Source: Viola odorata (taxonomy: Eukaryota; Streptophyta; Magnoliopsida; Malpighiales; Violaceae). Taken from it: a stretch of 64,000 bases of DNA. Below, one piece after another: positions 48,485 to 59,740 of this stretch. The notes beneath the pieces were generated by a model. That model was not told the DNA's origin. It did no database searches and worked only from the letters and a program-made list of their open reading frames with translations. The stretch covers positions 29,870,579 to 29,934,578 of the forward strand of contig OY829542.1 in assembly GCA_963691705.1 (NCBI GenBank). The letters are read 5' to 3'. Position 1 is the first letter of the stretch. Each line of letters opens with the position of its first letter. The translations under genes and the position numbers were made by a program.

Positions 48485-48773
48485 ATTCCACTCTTGGCAA
48501 TCCTTTGTAGATGTCGTATGGCTTATTATGAAATGAAATGATGCTTTGCTTTTTTAATTTTGCCTGGTCGGGCGTTAGCTCCTCTTTGCATGGCTATCGC
48601 TGAGGAACTAACTGTTGCTTCAATGTAACCGCTGGCAACTGATTGTCAGTAACTACCCCCTCTAAAAGATATAAATGTGCGGATATAAATATCCTTCTGA
48701 GGTTTTCACACGTGTCACTTTTACTCTGGGACGTGTCCCACTTTTACAGGCTGTTTGATTCTCGAACTCAGCC

Positions 48774-48780
48774 TTTAAAA
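48774..48780 (+). promoter_or_regulatory. TATA-like box of antisense gene A
   Basis: TTTAAAA about 210 bp before the ATG at 48984, in a CT-rich leader. Confidence 0.4.
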
Positions 48781-48983
48781 GGGAGCAACTGCTCTCTTTT
48801 AATACTCTTTTCCTGCGCTTCTAAATTTTCCTTTCTCTCTCTAGATTTTTGCTCCAAAAGAAGCTGCGACCACCGTTCATCGGCGCCGACGGTTTTGTCC
48901 ACCGCCGCCGACGGTTTTGTCCACCGCCTTCTGTTCAAGGTACTTTACTTCTTTTTCTCAGATTTTCTTCTTGCCGATTCATT

Positions 48984-51113
48984 ATGAGTACCTCTAGGAT
49001 ACCCAAGGATTCTCAGTGGCCTGTGGTCGCAAATAGGTCTTTGAGGAGTCTCCAAATTCTCCAGCAGCCCATAGATTTAGAAATTGAGAGAACTCCCAGT
49101 ATTTTTGTTGATCAAGCAGTATTGGAGGCAGAGTTGGAGGAAAATGGTATCTTTTTCCCTCCAGGTTGCTCCGTTAGAATTCCTGATGTCGGTTATCGGC
49201 TTCATGATCCTCTATCGGGGGTCGATAGGATGTTATAATTTAACATGTTCCTTTATGTTTTTCGCTTTCCCATCCACGAAGCAGTGAAAAGATTATTAGT
49301 TCGATATGATATTAACCCAGCTCAGCTTACGCCTCCTTCTTGGTGCGGGATTTCGGCCTTCATTCGTATTTGCAAGTTGCGGGGTATCCTTATCCCGTCT
49401 GTTAATTTATTCCGCAAGTTTTTTAGTTTTAGGTGCCGCAACTATGTAGTAGATATCACCCCAAGATGGAACGACGCGCTGGTACAGTCATTCTGGCAGA
49501 GATTCCGGGGCTTCGAAGAGACTGTGGCCGATTGAAAGAGCGGTTTCTTTATTGTGAATTTGCCTTTCGCCCCTGGCCTAGGGGTTTTAATCGGTGTCTT
49601 AACGACTCCATTTGGACGAACCCGTCAACAGTATCCAAAGAAGAGCTTCTACAAACAAACGTGCTGCTGGAGCTGAAATCGTCTTATCGCATTCGAGAGT
49701 TTGCCTTGCACAGGCTTATAGAGAAGTGTACTATAAGTAAGTTTCTTTTCTCCCAGTATCGCTTCAGCTAATTCACTGTTCTGATATGTTTTGTTGGTAG
49801 GTGACGCTGGAAACCAACCGTCGAGCGATAAAGACGTTCCTCTGAATGTAACGCCGCTTCAATCACTGTCACCGTCCCCTCCACTTGAGAGTTCCAGTCA
49901 TCCTGCCGCTCCTCCAAAAAGGAAAAAAATCAAGACTGTGGCCAAGCGTGGTATCTCCGACCGCACTTCCCATTTTCTCGAGAACTGGTTACCCGTTCGG
50001 TAAGGAGTGACCCCAAATCGGCCTAAGACTGAGGTTCCTGACAGCGATAGCGAGGACATGGATACTGATTCGGGGCTTCATCATGCTTCTGCAACTCAGC
50101 GGAAGAAGCTACGAATGGGAAATAGCAACCCAATTGCCGAAGCTACTTCGAACAAAGCTAGCGAAACCCCTACTGCTGGGGCTAGCTCTTTTGGTGGTGC
50201 GAGTACTTCCAAGGCAGCGGTAGCAGCTGAGGCGTCAACCGACATTCCTCCTAATATTCCCGATGTTTCGTCGGAGGTCAACCTTCTTCCTCCAAGGGCC
50301 GCTCCTGACTCCCTTATCTCTTCATTTATTCCTGATGTTGTCGCCCCAAATTTTGATCCTGCCGTTACTCTTGGCCCTCTGTTGAACGGCCTTCCGCCAT
50401 TATTCTGCACTTCTATCTCAGGATCTGGGGGTTCCCCTGAAAGCCGCTCTCCTCCCTTTACTGCCAATCTATCTTCTCAAGGTCCTCAAGGAGCCACTTC
50501 CTATCGCTTGGATCTGTCTACCTTTGGCACTTGCGGACTTCGTGCACTGGGAATATCAGACCCGTTATCACAGAGTGAGCCGGTGGGTTCTATTGTTGGT
50601 GTGATATTTGGCTCTGTTGAAGATAGGGAGGAGATGTCAGAGCTTCCTCTGGAGGTTCATCGCGAACGCGCTTTGAATGACGTGCTGGCCAGCTTTCGCA
50701 TGTTGAATTACTTTCTCGACATCCAGGGCGACAAGACTCGACGTTCCCCCTCTAAGATGGCGGAGCTGACGCTGCTCCAAAGAGATGCCAAAGCTGAGCT
50801 CGACGACTGCCGTGCTGAATTGGCCAGAGAGAAGTCGATAGGGAAAGCTAAGATAGAGCTCCTAGAAGCGGAACTGGTGGCTGCCAATAGGAGAAACTCT
50901 CTCCTTCGTGAAGAGATATCGGCCCGCGACGCAAAGCTAGCGAAGGTGCCCGATGAGATGTCGCGCTGGAAGGACAAGGCGATACATGCCTTTGCTGCTG
51001 GATTCCCAGATTATTATCATAGCAAGGCTTTCGATCCTGCCAAGATAGCTGACTACGCCTTTGAGAAGTTGAAGGATGTAGGTGCCGGGGACAACAAAGG
51101 AGCCCTTCCGTGA
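48984..51113 (+). pseudogene. Antisense gene A: putative gypsy-type transposon domain plus coiled coil
   Basis: Starts MSTSRIPKDSQWPVVANR. The segment VFRFPIHEAVKRLLVRYDIN, AQLTPPSWCGISAFIRICK and VNLFRKFFSFR is typical of the domain known as putative gypsy type transposon (Transposase_28 family in Pfam). A small intron with GTAAGT and TTGGTAG borders (49737-49800, 64 bp) joins two coding parts in frame. The C-terminal half is acidic and serine-rich, then a coiled coil (AELDDCRAELAREKSIGKAK), then DYYHSKAFDPAKIADYAFEK. In-frame stops at 49236 and near 50001 and a frameshift near 49520 break it. Its function in any element is unknown. Confidence 0.68.
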
Positions 51114-51518
51114 TGGAAACAAGGCAGCACTTGAGAGTGTTTATTTTTTCTTCCAACATTGGTTTTATTTGGCTTGTAATAACTGATAACGCTTGCGTAA
51201 TAACGACTATCATTCCGCTTTAGATAACTATTAATTTGCTTCTTGGCGTTATCTCGTCGATGATGTCACCATGCTTGACCTCTTTCTGATAAAGTAATTA
51301 TGCTTTTTCGGAGCATTTAATGCTCAGGATCCCCTTATTGATGTGAGCGAAGGATCATGATGGTTCAGAGACACGTGTCTGCTCATCAGGACGCTAGGGC
51401 TAGCGTGATTTGATAGGATCAACGCGCCTTCTCGCCTTTCTAGGGTTGTACTCATTGCTCACGCCTATCACGCGCGTAGCGACTGTTCCAGCAGTTATTT
51501 CTTTTAGTCTCCTAGGGT

Positions 51519-51525
51519 TATAAAA
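51519..51525 (+). promoter_or_regulatory. TATA box of antisense gene B
   Basis: TATAAAA in the context GGGTTATAAAACCCAACAC, 169 bp before the ATG at 51694. This is the best-looking promoter box in the antisense region. Confidence 0.5.
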
Positions 51526-51693
51526 CCCAACACTCTATTTCTTTTCTCCACTTTCGGTAATCTATTTCTTTACATCTTCTCAAATCATCTTGTGCTTCTG
51601 GTTTTCATCTTCTGGGCATTTCAATTTTCCTCTAAAAAGGGTACTTCTTTATTTCCCTTGTTGTGTTCTTCATCTTTATTTTCTTTTTCCACC

Positions 51694-54110
51694 ATGGCAA
51701 AAAGAAAAAATCGTGCTTTTGGGTCTAAATCAGTGGATGAAGAAAAAATAGAGACCATAGTCAGTACCATTACTTCTTCTGTCATTCTTGATAAACATCT
51801 GTCTGACCACGGTGCCACCCTCCCTGAGGGTTTCGAGGCTTCTGTCGCCCCTGCGTCTTTACGCCTGAATAACGTTATGACCGGCAAGCTCAGAATCATG
51901 TATGCCCAGATGTTCCGTTACGGCTTCCGGTTGACTCGTTTATCCAAGAGTTACTTACCTCTCTGGATCTGAGCCCTGTTCAACTGGCCCCAAATGCCTA
52001 CTGTGGTATTTATACATTTCTAGAACTCTGCAAGTACAAAGGAATTGCATCTCCTTCCCTTGCATTACTGAAGTCTTTGTTCAAGATGTATAACCCCGCT
52101 ATGACGATGATTCGCTCCAGAACTTCACCTGGAAACTCCTTCATTTAGAGTCTTCCATTGATAAATGGAAAGAGCAGTTTTTTATGGTTGAGACTCCCGA
52201 GCTTCCGGAGCCATGGTGGCGGTCTGGTTTCAACCAGAGCGTTAAGGATAGGGCCTGGCGCCGGGTGGCTCTTAATGAGACGGAAAGGGCTGGTTTGATA
52301 AATTGCTCAGTCTGGATATCAGCGTTCGCACCCGCCTTCTGGCTTGCGGGGCCGATATCAGAGCCTGCATTAGACGTGAGTATCGCGTCAATCTTTGATT
52401 TTTAGTATTAGTATTAATGCTGACGCTGTCTTGTGCTTTTGCAGCAATTGATCCGAATTACGTTCCCGAGAGCGTTAGGAGGCGCCGAAAGAGACTTCGA
52501 GATAGAGAAGCGGCCGCGGCTGTCAATATCGCCACCACTTCGGCTATTCCTTCTGCCACCGCTTCGGCTCCTCCCCAAACATCTTCCGCCTCAGTTGACG
52601 AGGGAACCGACACCATTCCGGTTGGCATTCCTGTCATATCAATCGTTGCCCCTCCTCCCTAGTCAGCTGCTCATAGGGCTTCCGCAAGAGGAAAGAAGAA
52701 AAGGAAGACAAGGAGCGTTGCCTCCCTTCAGCCACTAATTCCGCCTTTATCGGATGCGGTTGACTCCTCAGAAGCACCTGCCGATGAGACGGTAACGGCT
52801 ACTGCTCCCCTATACTTCTTGCGCCTCTTTTTCAATGCCTTTCTGCCTTTTCTTTGGTTTTTCATTACTTTTCTTCATAGGTTACTTCTCGTGCCTCTAC
52901 TCCTGCTCTGCCGCGAGGTAATATGGACTTGAGGCGTATTCTTTCTCAACCAAGGAAGAAGAAGAGGTCTGATGGAGCAAGTCCAAGTCTGTCCTCGATC
53001 CAGGTGGATGTCGGGGTGGGGCCTCAAGCCGTCTTTGTCTCTTCCGCACCTCTCACAGGTCAGACTGGTAGCATTTTTTAGGGAGTGGCCATGCCTGGGC
53101 TTTTTGAGAATTCCCCACCTTCATTCGGCTCGGAAGTACCTCGCTATTCCTCTAACGTGGTCCATACTGATGATTTGTCAGGTTTCTCCGGCTGTCAACC
53201 CCAAGGATCATTCATGCCTCAGGGAGGTTCTGCTTCTAACCAGCCTCATGAGACAACCAGGCCACAGGGAGGTTCCGCTTCCAACTAGCCTCCTTCTCCT
53301 GCTGCCGTGGTTTTTGTCCCTTCCGATGCTTCCATGCTTAAGCGTTTTAGGGAGGGGACAGTAGTATCCAAGCTTATGGCCGACATAAGCTCATATGACA
53401 CCACTGGGCCCATCACTCATTAGGTGGATATGACTACGCTTCGTAGTTTGAGGATTGCGGCTATGGGGGGCGATAACTCGGCCGTTACTGCTTCATTATT
53501 GGCTGTACACATGCTGACGTCTCCTGAAGAAAGAAGTGCCTTTGCTGCTGTGGGAGACGAAGAGCAAGTCGACTTACTGCGCTCCAAACTTTTCACTGGG
53601 TTCCTCGAATTTCATCAATACACTAAGCGCGCATCGCAAAAGGCGGCTGACCTTGCCTCTTCCGTAGCCCAGCTTTCACGGGAGCAAAAGGAAAAACAGC
53701 GGCTACTAGAAGTGCAAGACAAATATATGAAGGCCCTAGAGGCAGCCAAGGAGGAGGCAAAGGAAGCGAAGGAACAGCTGGCTAACTCTAATGCTGCTCT
53801 GGCGGTTGAACAGGTGAAGATTGTCGCTCTTGAGGGGGAGAAAACAACCTTGGCGGAAGAGAAAGTAGCTTTGGTAGAAGTGAAGGCAGCACTTGAGGCG
53901 GAAACAGCGATCAAGAGTCGTTGGTATATTGAAAAGACTGCTTCTATCATAGCTAACAGCTTTGTAGAGATTCACGGGGAAGAATTTTATGACTGAGACG
54001 CTGTTTCTAACGTCTTTTATAAGAATTCTTCCGGTCTGAATGACGAGGGCTTCCGCTTGGCCAGATCGAAAGGCTACCCAGAGGAAGGGATTGTCGAAGA
54101 CCAGCAGTAG
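51694..54110 (+). pseudogene. Antisense gene B: second gypsy-type transposon domain plus coiled coil
   Basis: Starts MAKRKNRAFGSKSVDEEK. The conserved domain, MYAQMFRYGFRLTRL then LSPVQLAPNAYCGIYTFLEL and IASPSLALLKSLFKM, is the same as in gene A but strongly diverged. Two intron-like gaps are seen: 52376-52444 (GTGAGT...TTTTGCAG), which joins ACIR and IDPNYVPESVRRRRKR in frame, and 52792-52880 (GTAACG...TTCATAG). The last part (53424-53996) is a long coiled coil rich in Glu/Lys/Ala (EAKEAKEQLANSNAALAVEQ). Frameshifts near 51950 and 52160 and several stops break it. Confidence 0.66.
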
Positions 54111-54750
54111 GCAGGGTATTATTGCCTTCCTTCTTTCCTGTGAGGATTGAGCATTCCCCTTTTTTGTTCGCCTTTGTATATTTTTGTATCCCTTCATGGG
54201 TATTTGAACAATGACACTTCTATGATACCAACTTTTTCCGGTGCCATTTTCCTTTCCCATGTATTTCTTTTTCTTCGAATTTTTGTAACGTGGCCTTCGC
54301 GCTCTTATCACCTTGATCATGTTAACAGTCTTTGTCATGTTCGACTTAACCACTGTCTGGCCTCGTCAGGGAGCACATTCCTGAAAGAAGCATTCTTCTT
54401 TCCTTGATCAAAAGAGATAACTAATAGGGTTTTAAGGCCCTATCCCTTAAACCTCGTCAACATTAGCGTGGTTGGCTTTACGTCTACTTTGTCGACGAGT
54501 AATACAACTCTTTAATCCCCTCGAGTGTCGCGATCTCTCGTAGTCAGAGATATCCTGCACACTCTCAATTAATGTTTATTAGTAAGAAATAAGCGATAAT
54601 AGACACGAGTTTCCCATAGGAGCTGATCCGCCACCATTCTAGGGTACCGGTGTCATTTCTTATTGCTTTCTCAACCAGTTCACTTCACTAGGGATTCCGC
54701 ATCTGGTTACTCGCTGGGATTTCGCAATTTTTCGCATTTCCACGATCAGC
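54111..54750. other. Element 3 spacer
   Basis: Non-coding stretch between antisense gene B and the tandem repeats; no feature recognised. Confidence 0.5.
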
Positions 54751-54755
54751 CAAAA

Positions 54756-55340
54756 AGTGCCTCTTCCTAGTGAGTCGTCTGATCAGGACAGGCCTTCACA
54801 AGGCTAGGATTTTTCACTTTCGGCGTTATCCTCTCATCCTGGAATCGTGCCTTCCCTTGGCGAGCCGTCTTCATCAGCCCGGCCGCAAGGATAGGATTTT
54901 CACTTCCATGATGGAGTTATTATCTCCTTAGGGTGTGCCTCATCCTAACGAGCCGTCTCCACGAGAATGGTTGTCATAAGGATGAGGCTTTTTCACCTTC
55001 AGGAATCCTGGGACATGCCCTCACTCAGTGAGTCGGTGGATCCAGACCGACCATCACGAGGATAGGACTTTTCACTCCCAGGGGTTGTCGGGGCGTACCT
55101 CTTCTTATGGCCCACACGTGGCTACCATAAGGATAGGACTTTTCACTCCCAACGCTAAATATTAAGTGCGCCAGGGCGTGCCCTCACTTAGTGAGCCATC
55201 GGATTAGGACAGGCCATCACAAGGATAGGACTTTTCACTCCTGACGCTAAATATTAGGTGTGCCGGGGCGTGCCCTCACTTAGTGAGTCGTCGGATCAGG
55301 ACAGGCCATCACAAGGATAGGACTTTTCACTCCTGGCAAC
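54756..55340 (-). repeat. Degenerate tandem repeats of about 90-100 bp in element 3
   Basis: Units share GTGCCCTCACTTAGTGAG and GGATAGGACTTTTCACTC. The last two copies are close to identical with a 92-bp period (GTGAG at 55191 and 55283); older copies upstream are diverged. They lie directly 3' of the integrase frame, the place where Tat/Ogre elements often carry tandem repeats. Confidence 0.82.
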
Positions 55341-55454
55341 CTCTTTTCCGATATCACCTGCACACACACACGTAGCCACAAAACAGAAGAAAGCTCATTA
55401 CTCGAGCATTAGCAGGGGTTAGGGCTAGCATTAGTGAAAAGGTGCAGAGATAAA

Positions 55455-56735
55455 TCAAAATCTAGCATGATATAATTTCAAACGAGCGATATTCCAGGAG
55501 TTAGGTAAGGGGGTACCGTCGAGTGTCTCTAGATGGTACACTCCTCTCCCGACAATACGGGTAACGCGGAATGACCCTTCCCAGTTTGGACTGAGCTTTC
55601 CCCGGCATTGACCAGTCGCTCGTTGATCCCTAAGTACTAGGTCACCTTCTTTTAGAAGTCGTTCTTTGACACGCCTATTATGATAACGCGTCATCTTTTG
55701 TTTATAGTGTGTCATTTTCAGGAGAGCTTCCTCTTGTAATTCAGGCAGCGCGTCAAGATTCGCACACAACCTTTCCTCATTTAGCTCTTCCCTGAAGTAA
55801 GCCACTCGTAGGCTCATGGTACCAATTTCCACAGGCGTGACGGCCTCAGTACCGAAAGCCAATGCGAAGGGTGTTTCTCCTGTGGTGGTTTTCGAGGTCA
55901 TGCGGTATGCCCACATCACATACGGCAGCTCATCCGCCCACTTCTTTTTGGATCCCTCTAGGTTCTTCTTAACACCGTTAAGGATGGCTCGGTTTGTCAC
56001 CTCAGCCTGACTGTTGGTCTGCGGATGAGCCACGGAAGAGAATCTCTGCTCGATTCCGAACTCCACGCATTGGTTTCTAAAGAATTGGCTGGTGAACTGT
56101 GTTCCGTTATCGCTAACTAACACGCAGGGAACTCTGAAGCGCATGATAACTTGATGTTTGAAGAAACGCCAGATTTTTTCTGTCGTGATGTTGGCAACTG
56201 CCTCAGCTTTCGCCCATTTGGTGAAGTAATCTACCGCCACAACCATAAATTTTAGCTGAGACCTCGCCTTCGGAAACGGTCCAAGGATGTTAATTCCCCA
56301 TTTCGCGAAAGGACAAGGAGCGATAATGTCATGAATTTGTGTGGCAGGCTGGCGAGGAATCTTGGAGAATTCCTGACACTTATGGCAGGTTCGCACTTAA
56401 TCATGGCAATCTTTTCAGATTGTGGACCAGTAGAACCCTGATCTAAACACTTGCGCAGCTAGGGTTTCGCCGGATGCATGCATGCCGCAAATTCCTTCGT
56501 GGATTTCGCGGAGGGTTTGAAGGCCCTCTTGCTCCGTTATGCACCTGGCAGCCGGATGAGAGAAACATCTTCGTATCAGTTCCCCATTGAAGTACGTGCA
56601 CCGTGCCGCTTGCTTGAGCAGTTTTTTCTTCTCTGCATTATCCGCTGGCAGCTCGTCATGCTTTAAGTATTTTATGACGGGAATTCTCCAGTTATTATCA
56701 CCTTCTTCTACACAGAGCGTCGCCTGTTTTTCCAT
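55455..56735 (-). pseudogene. Element 3 integrase, broken
   Basis: The N-terminal zinc domain starts in the frame ending at 56415 (LREIHEGICGMHASGETLA) and, after stops near 56400, continues with CHKCQEFSKIPRQPA. The core has PFAKWGINILGPFPKA (the usual aspartate of GIDILGPF is changed to asparagine), VLVSDNGTQFTSQFF and NSQAEVTNRAILNGVKK. The C-terminal part ends with LETLDGTPLPNSWNIARLK, normal for the Tat lineage. The D-to-N change at the first catalytic position would by itself abolish activity. Confidence 0.9.
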
Positions 56736-56739
56736 AAAG

Positions 56740-57887
56740 GAAGGTACGGGTAGCTCTCGGTAGTATACCCCTTTTGGTATGGACGCTTCCGGGTTTGCCG
56801 CGAGTTTGGCAAGGTTATCGGCGTCGGCGTTATCCTCTCAAGGAATGTGCTCGAAGCTAACCTGTATGCCACATTTCTTTATTTCTATCAGCTCGCGTTT
56901 CACCTTAGCAAGGTATTATACCATGATGGGCTCCCTAGCCTGAGAGTGTCCCAGAACTTGGTATATTATTAACTTGGAGTCTCCACAGACTTTCAGTCGC
57001 AAGTCTCCCAACCTCTCTGAGTCATGTATTCCCTTGATGGAAATGCTCTTTCCTATCCTGAGCCTGGCTAACAGCGCTTCGTACTCTGCGGCGTTGTTGG
57101 ACAGCGGCTGTAGGATTCGGATGGCATATCGCACATGGATGCCATGAGGCCCGCTCATGAAGATTCCGGCCCTGGCAAGCTCTTGATTTTTGGCACCATC
57201 CACGTGAATAACCCATAGGTCGGTGTAGGTTTCAGGGAAGGGGAGATCCAGCTCTTCTTTTTCCTTTTCAGTCAATTCTGTTAACGGATCAGGTGTGAAA
57301 GTGCATTCCGCGATAAAGTCCGCCAGAATTTGAGCCTTTACAGACGGTCGAGATCGATAATGCAACCCATATTGTTCAAGCTCAATAGCCCAAATCAGCA
57401 TTCTCCCGGAGGATTCAGGCTTCCGGAATATCCTTTTTAAAGGTTGGTCCGTAAGTACAATAACGGTGTGAGCTTGAAAATATCGATCCATCTTCTGCGT
57501 GGCTTGTACTAATACGAACGCTATTTTCTCAATACGGGCGTATCTCAGCTTGGCGTCTTTCAAGATGTGACTCACGAAGTATACGGGGCGGTGCGTGTGA
57601 TCGTCATCTCGCATAAGGACCGCGCTGACCACTTCGTCAGCAACCCCACGGTATAAATACAGGATATCGCCAGGCTCTGGTCTTGTCAATACCAAGCCAG
57701 ATGAAAAATAGGCCTTTAAGCTTGCGAAAGCTTCTTCGCATTCCGCCATCCATCCGAAGACGGCTTTCTTGCGTATAACCTTAAAGAAAGGGAGGCACCT
57801 CTCGCCTTGCTTTGAGATAAACCGTCCCAGCGCGATGATACGCCCGGTTAGCTTCTGGATCTCTTTTACAGTTCGAGGAGATATCAT
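56740..57887 (-). pseudogene. Element 3 RNase H followed by archaeal-type RNase H
   Basis: The first RNase H is a degenerate RT-linked domain: VYFVSHILKDAKLRYARIEK, VLTDQPLKRIFRKPESSGR and QILADFIAECT. About 50 residues later a second one begins, DLWVIHVDGAKNQELARAGI, with NNAAEYEALLARLRIG and KVCGDSKLIIYQV, giving D, E and D of a complete catalytic set. Such a second RNase H is known from Tat retrotransposons. The frame is open for 323 codons (57887-56916), then a stop interrupts the last helix (DNADADNLAKLAANPE near 56810). Confidence 0.88.
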
Positions 57888-57908
57888 GTCTTGGATGGCT
57901 TTGATTTT

Positions 57909-58663
57909 TTATGGGTTAGGCTGAATGCCCTTTCGACTGACCACGTAACCCAAAAATTTACCCGTTTGAAAGGCATACATGCATTTTCGAGGGTTTAGCT
58001 TCATCTGATATCGCCTCATTACTTCAAAGACTTCCTCCAAGTCAGCTAAGTGATCTTCGAAGCTTCGGCTTTTGATTAGTATGTCATCAACATAGGCCTC
58101 TACGTTTCGCCCGATCTGCTTCTCAAAGACTTGATTCGCCATCCGCTGGAAGGTGGCTCAAGTATTTTTCAACCCAAAAGGCATCGCCGTGTAGCAATAA
58201 GTGGCCTTGGGAGTAATGAAAGCAGTCTTCTCTTCATCCTCCTTAGCCATGGGGATTTGATGGTACCCCGAGTTGGCATCTAATGAGCTCAAGTATGCGT
58301 ACCTGGCAGCCTGATCAACTAGCTGATTGATCCGAGGAAGTGGGTAACAATCTTTGGGGCAAGCATCATTCAGATCTATAAAATCAATACACATGCGCCA
58401 CTCTCCGTTGGGCTTGGGAACCAAAACAGGGTTAGCCAACCAGGTGGGATATTACACTTCTCAAATAAAACCAGCGTCAAGAAGTTTAGCAACTTCCCTC
58501 TCGACAGCCACTGCTTTTTCAGCAGAGAAAGCACGTCGTTTCTGCTGAACTGGTCTTGCGTCTGGGTTGACGTTGAGCCGATATTCCGCCACCTCTCGCG
58601 AGATACCCGTAATGTCAGATGGCTTCCATGCAAACTTTCCTTTGCATGGAAGCCATCTGACAT
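57909..58663 (-). pseudogene. Element 3 reverse transcriptase, broken
   Basis: Recognisable blocks, from right to left: ISREVAEY-type sequence beside the hairpin; ANPVLVPKPNGEWRMCIDF; LSSLDANSGYHQIPMAKEDE; TAMPFGLKNT; and the catalytic AYVDDILIKS in the frame 58142-57909. Stops at 58156 (after KNT) and near 57906, and frame changes near 58450, break it. Confidence 0.88.
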
Positions 58664-58669
58664 TACGGG
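58606..58669. repeat. Perfect 29-bp inverted repeat (hairpin)
   Basis: Arms 58606-58634 and 58641-58669 are exact reverse complements with a 6-base loop (CTTTCC). The left arm is normal Tat coding DNA (minus strand FAWKPSDIT); the right arm is the extra inverted copy. Confidence 0.95.
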
Positions 58670-58697
58670 CTTTGCATTTGTTTAACAGTTGGGCTAA

Positions 58698-59740
58698 CTA
58701 GGACTTTTCCTTGGGATTGAGGTTATTGCTAACCAGAAATACAGCTCCATCTACCCCGTTAACTGGGACGTGAATCATCTTGTCCACAGGTTGAGTGTGT
58801 TTCTCCTCATTTCGTTCATATGGGTCCACCGTTACACACACGTACCTGTCACAATTCTTCTGCGTCATGAGCAGGTAGCATTCAGCCGCTAATTTCTGAT
58901 TTCCTCGGATCGAGACCACACCATCCCAGGATGGATATTTCAGCTTCAGGTGCTTTTGTGATATTGCAGCTCCGAAACGGTTGAGGAATGGTCGTCCCAA
59001 TATGGCGTTATAAGGCAGGTTTAGATCCACCACCAGGAAGAGAAGTTCCTCCAACCGTTTGGAGGTATCCTCCTTAAAATACACAGGTAAAGTGGTTACT
59101 CCAGTCACTGGGATGGGGACTCCGTCAACCCCAATAATGGGTTTTTTGCAGGGCGTAAGCTCATTATCCGAATGCTTCAGAAGATTGTAAGCTTCCAATG
59201 AAAACAAGTTTACGGCGCTTCCGTTGTCAACCAGAGTTCTTCTAACTCCATGGCTAGCGATAATGGGTGTAACCACTAGTGCGTCGTTGTGCGGATATAC
59301 CACACCCCTCTCGTCCTCTTCAGAAAAGGACAATATCATACGATCCAGGGCGCTTATCGCTTCACTCTTGATTGGCACACCCGCTCGCTTTCGCTTATCC
59401 CCTAGCGCGGGTGTCAGCTATGCAGACTCGTCCAGATAAGGTGTTCCTCCAGCGATGATGCTAATGATGGGGATATCCTCATCATCAATCGTAAGCATTT
59501 CTCGGCCTCCTCCCGCAGGACCAATGTCATGGCCTGGGGGGCGGGAAGGTGTCGCTTTGCCATCGGCTACTCTGTTTGTTGGGTTACTCTTGGCCTCTTC
59601 TCGTGTTTTCACGGTAAATTCTCCCAGATAGCCTTCCTCCACCAGACGCTCTATCGTCGCTTTGAGTTCTCGACATGCCTCGGTTGAGTGTCCTTTAGCT
59701 TTATGAAATTTGCAATAGGCATTTTCTCTTCTTCCCAAGA
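58698..59740 (-). pseudogene. Element 3 gag C-terminus and aspartic protease
   Basis: The zinc-knuckle-like CKFHKAKGHSTEAC (about 59712-59671) belongs to the end of gag. After a stop at 59418 the protease frame 59378-58698 runs for 226 codons. It has RTLVDNGSAVNLFSLEAYNL, where the usual DTGSS/DNGSS active site is seen as DNGSA, and LPYNAILGRPFLNRFGA. This frame is the best preserved in the element. Confidence 0.86.

Noticed and set aside
54111..54407. ORFs downstream of antisense gene B as a further gene
   Set aside because: T-rich stretch with no recognisable pattern, and overlapping minus-strand frames equally long.
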